Source: Pseudobdellovibrionaceae bacterium (GTDB lineage: Bacteria > Bdellovibrionota > Bdellovibrionia > Bdellovibrionales > JAMPXM01). From it: a DNA stretch of 19,011 bases. The stretch lies in NCBI GenBank assembly GCA_022843085.1, contig JALHOI010000011.1:1-19011 (forward strand), given 5' to 3'. How positions within the stretch are numbered: position 1 is the first letter of the stretch; every line of letters starts with the position of its first letter. The position numbers and the translations under genes are program-made. The notes below the pieces were generated by a model that saw only the letters and a program-made list of their open reading frames with translations, ran no database searches and was not told the DNA's origin. Shown here piece by piece: positions 8,489 through 14,938 of this stretch.

Positions 8489-9889
8489 GTGGAATCAGGA
8501 ATCGTAAGCCAAGTCATGGGTCCCGTTGTCGACGTTGAATTTCCAACTGGCGATATGCCAGCGATCTATACGGCGCTTCGAATGACGAACACGCAAATCG
8601 ACGCTCGCGAGAACAATCTTGTTCTCGAGGTTGCTCAGCATTTGGGTGATCGCTCGGTGCGAACCATCGCGATGGATTCGACCGACGGTTTGGTTCGTGG
8701 CCAAAAGGTCATCAACACCGGTAAAATGATTACGACTCCAGTCGGTGATGCGGTTCTTGGTCGCATCATGAACGTCATCGGCGAGCCGATCGACGAAGCC
8801 GGCCCGATCGGCGAAAAAGTGCAGTGGGAAATCCATCGCCAAGCTCCCAAATTTGAAGACCAGTCGACGAAGGCCGAAATGCTCGTCACGGGCATCAAAG
8901 TCGTCGATCTTCTTGCTCCCTACGTGAAGGGTGGAAAAATCGGTCTCTTCGGTGGTGCGGGTGTCGGTAAGACGGTTCTGATCCAAGAGCTCATCAACAA
9001 CATCGCAACTCAGCACGGTGGTTACTCGGTTTTCGCGGGTGTTGGTGAACGTACTCGTGAAGGTAACGATCTTTGGATGGAGATGAAAGAGTCGGGCGTT
9101 ATTAAAAAGACGTCGCTCATCTTCGGTCAGATGAACGAGCCTCCTGGAGCACGCGCACGTGTTGCTCTGACAGGTCTCACAGTCGCAGAATACTTCCGCG
9201 ACGAAGCCGGCCAAGACGTTTTGTTCTTCGTCGACAACATCTTCCGCTTTACTCAAGCGGGCGCTGAAGTTTCGGCTCTTTTAGGTCGTATTCCATCGGC
9301 CGTTGGTTATCAGCCGACTCTCGCGACAGACATGGGTGCGCTTCAAGAGCGGATCACGTCGACGAAAAAAGGTTCGATCACTTCGGTTCAGGCCGTTTAC
9401 GTTCCTGCGGATGACTACACCGATCCGGCTCCGGCGACCACATTTGCCCACTTGGACGCGACAACGAACCTCGATCGCGACATTGCGGCGATGGCGATCT
9501 TCCCAGCGGTTCACCCGCTTCAGTCGACATCTCGTATCCTTGATCCTTTGATCGTTGGCGAAGAACATTACAAGACAGCTCGCGATGTCCAGGCTCTGCT
9601 TCAGCGTTATCGCGAACTTCAAGATATCATTGCGATCTTGGGTATGGACGAATTGTCGGAAGAAGATAAGACGGTTGTTGGTCGCGCACGTAAAGTTCAG
9701 CGCTTCTTGTCGCAGCCGTTCTTTGTGGCCGAGCAGTTCACGGGTACTCCGGGTCAATACGTTGAGATCAAAGACACAGTTCGTGGCTTCCGCGAAATCC
9801 TTGACGGTAAACACGATGCTCTTCCAGAGCAGGCGTTCTATTTGGTCGGCACAATCGAGCAAGCTGTAGAGAAATCGAAGCGGTTGTAG
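8489..9889 (+). CDS. atpD: ATP synthase F1 subunit beta (catalytic)
   Basis: Beta carries the catalytic sites. From GTG 8489 the protein has 466 residues, the normal length, and starts MESGIVSQVMGPVVDVEFP as in homologues. Motifs: Walker A GGAGVGKT (155-162), the catalytic-glutamate segment GERTREGNDLW (186-196), Walker B DVLFFVDNIFRF (243-254), RIPSAVGYQPTLATDMG (267-283), VPADDYTDPAPATTFAHLD, and the DELSEED loop that contacts gamma. The frame stays open upstream to an ATG at 8456, but that version would overlap atpG and add 11 foreign residues. Codon use here looks more biased than in the flanking genes, as expected for a highly expressed gene; that is an impression, not a calculation. Confidence 0.98.
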   Translation: MESGIVSQVMGPVVDVEFPTGDMPAIYTALRMTNTQIDARENNLVLEVAQHLGDRSVRTIAMDSTDGLVRGQKVINTGKMITTPVGDAVLGRIMNVIGEPIDEAGPIGEKVQWEIHRQAPKFEDQSTKAEMLVTGIKVVDLLAPYVKGGKIGLFGGAGVGKTVLIQELINNIATQHGGYSVFAGVGERTREGNDLWMEMKESGVIKKTSLIFGQMNEPPGARARVALTGLTVAEYFRDEAGQDVLFFVDNIFRFTQAGAEVSALLGRIPSAVGYQPTLATDMGALQERITSTKKGSITSVQAVYVPADDYTDPAPATTFAHLDATTNLDRDIAAMAIFPAVHPLQSTSRILDPLIVGEEHYKTARDVQALLQRYRELQDIIAILGMDELSEEDKTVVGRARKVQRFLSQPFFVAEQFTGTPGQYVEIKDTVRGFREILDGKHDALPEQAFYLVGTIEQAVEKSKRL

Positions 9890-9892
9890 AAG

Positions 9893-10324
9893 ATGGCTTA
9901 TAAACCGCTAAATCTTACGCTGGTGACTCCCGAGAAAAAACTTTTGACCGACGTCGAAGTCGAAGAGGTTTTTGTTCCTGGTTACCGTGGTGAACTCAAT
10001 ATTCTTCCGGGTCATGCTCCGTTGATGACGACGCTTTCGACCGGGCTACTTCGTTATCGCTTGAAGGGTCAGACCGAGTTGAAGACCGTCATCGTTTCGT
10101 GGGGCTACGCGGAAGTAAATCCCGACGGAGTCTTGGTTCTTGCCGAGACCGCGGAACGCGCGGAAGATATCGACCATGAACGAGCACTTGCTGCATGGAA
10201 AATGGCGAGTGAAAAAGTTGATTCCGGCCAACTCGATCCTGAGAATATCGAAAAGTATCGCCGAAAAATGCAACGCGCGGACGTACGTAGGTCGATCGCG
10301 AAGGGTAATCAGACGGCTCACTAG
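9893..10324 (+). CDS. atpC: ATP synthase F1 subunit epsilon
   Basis: Epsilon sits at the foot of gamma and regulates ATP hydrolysis. The 143-residue protein has the N-terminal beta sandwich with ELNILPGHAPLMTTLSTGLL (about 35-54), followed by two C-terminal helices (about residues 95-140, AERAEDIDHERALAAWKMAS and beyond), so the inhibitory helical domain is present. It begins 3 bases after the atpD stop without a strong ribosome site, suggesting coupled translation. It is the last recognisable ATP synthase gene here. Confidence 0.95.
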   Translation: MAYKPLNLTLVTPEKKLLTDVEVEEVFVPGYRGELNILPGHAPLMTTLSTGLLRYRLKGQTELKTVIVSWGYAEVNPDGVLVLAETAERAEDIDHERALAAWKMASEKVDSGQLDPENIEKYRRKMQRADVRRSIAKGNQTAH

Positions 10325-10339
10325 CCCTCTGAATTCTCG

Positions 10340-10996
10340 ATGGTTGCCGATTTAAATTTTTCCCACTATCGACCGACGCCTGACACGCGTCGGTTTTCAA
10401 TTTCTAATTTTGCGGTGGCTGGAACGCTTCGTTGGGAAGCTAAACCGGGTGGCGAGTTTGCCGCACGGGTCGAGGTCATCAAAGGCGCTTTTGCCAAAAT
10501 GATTCCCTTTACCGCGATCGAAGCCTCGGTGCGGATCATCGCCGAGGGCTCTAAAACTCGGAAAGAGTTTTTAGAGAAGATCTTTGGTGGGCGGGGAACA
10601 GATTCTAGCGACGCCCCGACGGAACGCCGTAAATCGTGGGATGACCTTGGCGTCATCTCTGCGATCGAAATTCCTTGGGTGGCCGAGTACCAGCTTCAAC
10701 GATGGAGTGTCGGCGGCGAGCAAGAAACTCGATTTCGCTTTGAAGATAATCAGCGCGAACGCGAAGCTATTTTATACTTTCGCGAAGATTCAACGGCGGG
10801 TGCCGGTGATGCGATGGCAATTCTGCGGGTACTCAAGCCCGGCGATCTCGCCGAATCGATCGCGACACCGAAAGCGAGCCCTGAAACGAAACCTGGTGAT
10901 GTTTTGATTACTTTTCGCAATTCGCAAGTGCAGGGATTTACGGTTTTTGTTCCGTTGATTGGGAAGCTGCAGTTCGTTTCTGAACCGCTGGCTTGA
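10340..10996 (+). CDS. Unrecognised 218-residue protein after atpC
   Basis: I do not recognise this protein. It starts 15 bases after atpC on the same strand, so it probably shares the atp transcript. It has no signal peptide or membrane helix and looks soluble and cytoplasmic. The N-terminus (NFSHYRPTPDTRRFSISNFA) leads into a beta-rich pattern, GTLRWEAKPGGEFAARVEVI. There is a charged segment at about 75-100 and further alternating strands towards the end (GDVLITFRNSQVQGFTVFVP). No catalytic motif is visible. The ATG at 10340 has no clear ribosome site. Its last 59 bases overlap the 3' end of the convergent glycosidase gene. Codon pattern and cluster position support a real gene; a role in ATP synthase assembly would be pure speculation. 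Confidence 0.75.
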   Translation: MVADLNFSHYRPTPDTRRFSISNFAVAGTLRWEAKPGGEFAARVEVIKGAFAKMIPFTAIEASVRIIAEGSKTRKEFLEKIFGGRGTDSSDAPTERRKSWDDLGVISAIEIPWVAEYQLQRWSVGGEQETRFRFEDNQREREAILYFREDSTAGAGDAMAILRVLKPGDLAESIATPKASPETKPGDVLITFRNSQVQGFTVFVPLIGKLQFVSEPLA

Positions 10997-12638
10997 TGTC
11001 CAGATAACTTTCGGCGACGACGCCGCCCAATTCGGGATGTCGGTAGTAAATTTCAAAAATGTCTCGAAATCTCTCGGGTCTCTCAATGGCCGCGCGTGTT
11101 TCGACGTTGATCAAAATCATACGCGCCGCGAGTTCTTCGGGCATTGCTGAAACGAAAGCTGCAACCTGCTTTCCGGAGACGTAGACGAAAACTGCGGATT
11201 CGGGGTTGGACCGAAGCAGTCTTTCAATGGCCTCTTTTCGTGACGGTCTAAGAATGACCGGCATGACTCGGTGGCCGACCGCTCGCTTCCGAAAATTTTC
11301 GAGAAAATCGGCGCGAGCCGACAAAAGAATAATCGGATCAGCACTCGCCAGCATTCGCATCGGAGTTGAGCTTTCAGAAACTGTGTCCGAATTGTCCGCT
11401 GTAATATCACCGGACACATCGACGCTTGAAGGTCGACGTTCTTCAAGATTGCGTGCGGCCGCGCGAAGAACGGCGTTGCCGAGCATGGTGAATTCTGGAT
11501 TTTTTAGGCTTCGGGTCAGCTCTTCGCGTGACGACAAGACCAGCCTTTCGGGGACATACGCTGACTTTGCCTTTGCGATTCGCTGAAGTGCTTCTTCGAC
11601 GCGTGACCGTTTAAGCCGGCCGGAGTCGAGCGCCGACTGAAGTGCTTTAAGTACCTCGATTTGAATTCGGCGGCTCCAGGCGATCATCACCATGTCGGCG
11701 CCAGCTTCGATCGCACGGACGGCTCGTAGACCGACATCCTTTTCTGCGCCAGCTCCGGCCATTTCAATATCGTCTGTCATCACAAGGGCCGATGAACTGA
11801 CTTCTTTGCGAAACAGACCGGTGACAATCGGCTTTGAAAAGGTAGCGGGTGATCCGCTGTTGTCGATGGCGGGAAAGCTGACATGTGCGAGCATCGCACC
11901 CCAGGGTTTCTTCAAGTTTCGTGCGAGCGAAAAATACGGCAACAGATCGCGCTCGAACAGAAGTGCTCGATCGGCCGGGCTTGAGGCTGCCATTAAGTGT
12001 GAGTCGCCCGAAGCATCGCCGTGACCTGGAAAGTGTTTCGCGACGGGAAGAATCCCGTGTTCTTGAAGTCCAAGAGCTAGAGCTGTCGTCATCGCAGAAA
12101 CTCGCGCGGGATCATTGCCGAACGACCGAGTGCCCAAAAATTTGTCGGTGTCGGGGTCCGATACGTCGACGACTGGAGCAAGATTAACGTTGATTCCCAG
12201 CGACTTTAAAAGCCGGCCCGTCGCAAGCCCCGAGCGACGCGCAACCGTGAGATCTCGAGTGCGCGAAATCGCGAGTGCGCTTGGGAGTGTCGGTGTGTGT
12301 CGAATTCGAATGACGTTTCCACCTTCTTGATCAATTGCGATTAAGAGCGGGGATTTCGAAACCTGCTTGGAGAGTGCTTGCGCCGAGAAGTTCAGCTGAG
12401 CAACCTGCTCGGCCGATTTAACATTGCGACCGAACAGCAGAATCCCGCCGGGTTTCGTTTCACGAATGACGTCGTCCAGACCGTCTTTAAGTTGAGTGCC
12501 CTTAAACCCAACGATAAGCAGCTGGCCAAGCGGAAGCGGTTTTTCAGCAGACGTGTTCGCGTGTGTCCGGTTTGAATTTAAAACCGAACTTGTGGCTAAA
12601 ATAACAAACGTCGCTAAGAAGCGAGTGGCCAAACGCAT
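10938..12638 (-). CDS. Exported glycoside hydrolase family 3 protein, NagZ-like
   Basis: This is a GH3 TIM-barrel enzyme most like beta-N-acetylglucosaminidases of the NagZ group, which cut GlcNAc from muropeptide or peptidoglycan fragments. From ATG 12638 it has 566 residues (a TTG one codon earlier is also possible). A signal-peptide-like N-terminus (about 1-30, FLATFVILATSSVL then THA) predicts export, unlike cytoplasmic E. coli NagZ. Barrel motifs are IAIDQEGGNVIRIR (100-113), KHFPGHG (201-207), the acid/base dyad segment GDSH (211-214) and the nucleophile segment MTDDIEMAG (287-295), with Asp289 the likely nucleophile by family rule. After the barrel (about residue 360) there are roughly 200 further residues, perhaps a degenerate C-terminal sandwich domain. 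Its 3' end overlaps the preceding plus-strand gene. A role in cell-wall recycling or in attacking foreign wall material is inference. Confidence 0.9.
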   Translation of the reverse strand: MRLATRFLATFVILATSSVLNSNRTHANTSAEKPLPLGQLLIVGFKGTQLKDGLDDVIRETKPGGILLFGRNVKSAEQVAQLNFSAQALSKQVSKSPLLIAIDQEGGNVIRIRHTPTLPSALAISRTRDLTVARRSGLATGRLLKSLGINVNLAPVVDVSDPDTDKFLGTRSFGNDPARVSAMTTALALGLQEHGILPVAKHFPGHGDASGDSHLMAASSPADRALLFERDLLPYFSLARNLKKPWGAMLAHVSFPAIDNSGSPATFSKPIVTGLFRKEVSSSALVMTDDIEMAGAGAEKDVGLRAVRAIEAGADMVMIAWSRRIQIEVLKALQSALDSGRLKRSRVEEALQRIAKAKSAYVPERLVLSSREELTRSLKNPEFTMLGNAVLRAAARNLEERRPSSVDVSGDITADNSDTVSESSTPMRMLASADPIILLSARADFLENFRKRAVGHRVMPVILRPSRKEAIERLLRSNPESAVFVYVSGKQVAAFVSAMPEELAARMILINVETRAAIERPERFRDIFEIYYRHPELGGVVAESYLDIKPAVQKRTAASQSTEQKP

Positions 12639-12693
12639 CAATCGTAGAATAGCGTTGCGGGCTTGCTTTTAGAGCCTGGTCCAGTGCTTGCCA

Positions 12694-12722
12694 AGACGTT
12701 AGCTAGACGTTAGCTAGACGTT
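12694..12722. repeat. Short tandem repeat, 11-bp unit
   Basis: The unit AGACGTTAGCT is repeated perfectly, starting at 12694, 12705 and 12716; the third copy is cut after AGACGTT. It lies in the intergenic space between the glycosidase start (12638) and the 3' end of the next minus-strand reading frame (TAA 12738-12740). The unit contains the palindromes ACGT and AGCT. No terminator or promoter could be assigned here. Confidence 0.85.
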
Positions 12723-12737
12723 GGTGCCAAGGCAAAT

Positions 12738-12908
12738 TTACTTTGTCTGCTCATTTAAGAAAGCCTCGATGTCCCCCAGTAGTTGTCGAACTCGAGCCTC
12801 ACCTAAGGCCTGAACTTCGGCGTCGGCACGACGGTCAAGTGTTTGTTGTTGGCCGAGATTACGTACCGCACTTCGAATAACGTAAGCCTCGGTCTCTTGT
12901 GGCGTTTG
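12738..12908 (-). pseudogene. 56-codon in-frame continuation of the upstream gene beyond a TAG
   Basis: Directly after the TAG that ends the 12909-13787 gene, the same frame stays open for 56 codons to TAA 12738-12740. It reads like protein: EAYVIRSAVRNLGQQQTLDR, then RADAEVQALGEARVRQLL, then GDIEAFLNEQTK, a probable amphipathic helix. 23 of the 56 codons begin with G, a coding-type bias. No ATG, GTG or TTG occurs in this frame, so it cannot easily be a separate gene. It is most simply the former C-terminus of the upstream protein, separated by a nonsense mutation or a sequencing error; programmed readthrough is less likely. Confidence 0.65.
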
Positions 12909-13787
12909 CTAAGAGCTGACCATGCCCGCGGCTTGCAGTAGGCGCTCTTGTCTACTCGTTTCCTTAACTGCTATCGCCGCGCGTATGAAATCCATTTGGC
13001 CCGGAAACTTTTCGTCGACTCTTTTAAGAATCACTCGAAATGCACTTTGTAGGACCGCAAAGCCCGGATCACGGGCCGCTTCAATTACGGCCCGAGCTTG
13101 ACCGTCAGCTAATCCGTGAGGGTCAGCGAATGGCTTTACAGAATGGTCTCGAAGTTCTGTTCGTTCGTTGATAGCCAAACCGTGGGCTTTAAACTCTGTT
13201 GCCGCGTAATTCAGATGATCGGTAAAACCGCGGTAAGACCCGGCCCCGTTGCTGACCATCCTAACTCGGTCGTCTCGAATCGTGATTTCTCCAGCAGCGA
13301 TCAACTTTGGCCCTTTACCGTCTACGGCTTTCAACATTTGAACGATACCCTCGTGTGACCCGATGAAGGTCGCCGACAGCGAATTAATATCGACGGGCCC
13401 GGGGTCAATCGCGCGTGGAAGTATCACGAGGCGCCTTTTAGAGTCGATCGCGTAAACGTAGTTTCCGGCCGGTAGATTCTTAAGTCGTGGGTCAACTTGA
13501 CCATTGAGGTCGATGACCTTTGCGACCTGCGACAGCCGCGAACTATCGAGAACTTTGAACCTGAGGGGAACAACTTCTGACCTCAGTAAAACTGGCGGGA
13601 ACTTTCGTTGGGGAGCCTCGCCAAATAAAGAAAAATCGGTGATGCACTCGCTTTGCGGAAGATTAGAAGCTTTCGCCGGCGCCCCGTACACACCAGCGTG
13701 AGTCGTCGAGGCATTCATAACCGCGAGGGTTACAATTTGGGCGAAATATCGAAGAGCGACTGCGGCCATATCAACAGCATCGGACAA
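12909..13787 (-). CDS. Exported protein of unknown function, possibly truncated by TAG
   Basis: I do not recognise this 292-residue protein. The N-terminus is a signal peptide, clearest if the start is the second ATG at 13769 (MAAVALRYFAQIVTLAVMNA, then STTHAG with likely cleavage after THA). The mature part has a beta-rich segment (VVPLRFKVLDSS; NYVYAIDSKRRLVILPRAID at about 109-128). A notable segment, IAAGEITIRDDRVRMVSN plus GAGSYRGFTDHLNYA (163-195), resembles an AGEI...NG.I..ISN.SGHY element I remember from various bacterial secreted or effector-like proteins; this likeness is from memory and unverified. The last 60 residues are helical and charged. The stop TAG at 12909-12911 is followed in frame by 56 coding-like codons, so the present protein may lack its native C-terminus. 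No clear ribosome site precedes either start; a palindrome lies at 13815-13829. Confidence 0.72.
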   Translation of the reverse strand: MSDAVDMAAVALRYFAQIVTLAVMNASTTHAGVYGAPAKASNLPQSECITDFSLFGEAPQRKFPPVLLRSEVVPLRFKVLDSSRLSQVAKVIDLNGQVDPRLKNLPAGNYVYAIDSKRRLVILPRAIDPGPVDINSLSATFIGSHEGIVQMLKAVDGKGPKLIAAGEITIRDDRVRMVSNGAGSYRGFTDHLNYAATEFKAHGLAINERTELRDHSVKPFADPHGLADGQARAVIEAARDPGFAVLQSAFRVILKRVDEKFPGQMDFIRAAIAVKETSRQERLLQAAGMVSS

Positions 13788-13814
13788 AACTGAATCTGAT
13801 TTCGTCGGCTTAGC

Positions 13815-13829
13815 GTCACACTGTGTGAC
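13815..13829. promoter_or_regulatory. Perfect palindrome upstream of the exported-protein gene
   Basis: GTCACAC-T-GTGTGAC is a perfect 7-bp inverted repeat around one base, about 28 bases upstream of the start codon at 13787. Size and location fit an operator for a dimeric regulator; it could instead form a small hairpin in the leader. No regulator gene is nearby and no clear promoter could be assigned. Confidence 0.4.
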
Positions 13830-13871
13830 AGAAAAGACAGGTGTCTAAAGTCGCGACAGTTTGCCCAGCTT

Positions 13872-13897
13872 TAAGGGGCCAAGCGGCGAAGGCCGAG
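13872..13897 (-). repeat. Near-copy of the mfd 3' end
   Basis: These 26 bases match 14940-14965, the last codons and stop of mfd, at 23 positions and in the same orientation. On the minus strand they read L-G-L-R-R-L-A-P-stop, against L-A-L-R-R-L-A-P-stop in mfd. The copy is in the intergenic space below the 13942-14769 gene, so the two copies flank that gene as direct repeats about 1.07 kb apart. Confidence 0.7.
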
Positions 13898-13941
13898 CAC
13901 ATTTCTCAAGCTTAGATCACAACCGGCCCGTCCTAGTTTCT

Positions 13942-14769
13942 TCAGTGAGATCTTAAGCGGTAGAGCTGAATCTCGGTTGGGGTCGAGACAATAAAGACAA
14001 TGCTCCCATCGGGCTGCACCGTCGCTGAGTACAAATTTGCTTCACGTTCGCGATAAAGCTGATCGGAGTAATGGAGCCTAATTGTTTGAAGGCCTGAATT
14101 CGTCAGTCGGTACGCGTGAAAAGTTCCGCGTCGTAGTTCGAAGGCGTAATCCCCGATGGCGACGATCGAACCGAGTTGCGAAACGCTGCGAGAACTGAAC
14201 GCGGGAAGAATTTTAGGTGTTATTCTCTTCGCCGATTCACTGACTTCAATCGCGGTCACAACGGTTGCTCTCGTCGCTGTGTCGATCGAAAACAGAAGGA
14301 TTTGTCCGCCAACCACCACGAGTTGCGACCGGTGATCAATGTCCGTTGGCAGCACGAGCTGATGCGAAAAATCTTTTGACGACGGAAAGTGCGGGCTCTC
14401 GAAGACGAGATCATAGCGGCCCGACGCAACTGCGAGATGCGACGAGGATGCATCAGAACTGCTGCGCACAAGTTTGAATTCGATATCGTCGCTTGTCGCT
14501 GTTCGGTTCTGCTGCAGCCGAGTATCGGTTTTGATGCTGCCCCTTGATTTTATCGATGAGACTAATTTTAACTCGAACGACGTTGAGTCCGGCGATACAG
14601 GGCTCGCCTGTCGATCAAATAAATCGCCCAGAATTTTTTCTGGTGCGTCCTCGCGCTTCGACGGATTGAAGAGAGATTCGCAACTTAGACTTTGCGCGAA
14701 ACTCGATTCGGTTGAAAAACTGGCGAGTACAAGCAGTGATGTGAAAGCAAAACGAAAGATCCCCAGCAC
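13942..14769 (-). CDS. Exported protein of unknown function
   Basis: I do not recognise this 275-residue protein. It begins with GTG 14769, preceded by GGAGAG at a good distance. A clear signal peptide covers about 1-25 (FRFAFTSLLVLASFSTESSF then AQ), with likely cleavage after SFA. The mature N-terminus, QSLSCESLFNPSKRED, has a single Cys. Residues 50-110 are Ser/Asp-rich and polar. The rest is beta-rich with repeated short strands: SQLVVVGGQILLFSIDTAT, then LGSIVAIGDYAFELRRG, then NLYSATVQPDGSIVFIVSTP. This suggests a propeller-like or solenoid fold reporting values, but no repeat motif is regular enough to name. It lies between a near-copy of the mfd 3' end and mfd itself. Location is probably periplasmic or outer surface. 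Confidence 0.78.
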   Translation of the reverse strand: MLGIFRFAFTSLLVLASFSTESSFAQSLSCESLFNPSKREDAPEKILGDLFDRQASPVSPDSTSFELKLVSSIKSRGSIKTDTRLQQNRTATSDDIEFKLVRSSSDASSSHLAVASGRYDLVFESPHFPSSKDFSHQLVLPTDIDHRSQLVVVGGQILLFSIDTATRATVVTAIEVSESAKRITPKILPAFSSRSVSQLGSIVAIGDYAFELRRGTFHAYRLTNSGLQTIRLHYSDQLYREREANLYSATVQPDGSIVFIVSTPTEIQLYRLRSH

Positions 14770-14938
14770 GGGCTCTCCAGGTCATTGGTGTTCAAAGAAA
14801 CGCTTGGTGAGAGAGGTTGCAAACCCAGAGCCGTGGGGCCCCCCGCAGAGGCGGTGATTTAAATCGGGTTGGGAGGCGCGCAAAGACTCAAAGTGCCGAA
14901 TTTGGGTTCGCGGATCATAAAACTTTCAGACCGCGCTC

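Noticed and set aside
8495..9256. Long open frame of 253 codons on the minus strand opposite atpD
   Set aside because: It is antisense to the well-conserved beta subunit, has no ribosome site or recognisable domain, and reflects the codon bias of atpD.
14825..14860. GC-rich hairpin (GGGGCCCC region) between mfd and the next gene as a terminator
   Set aside because: The inverted repeat has almost no loop and no T-tract on either strand.
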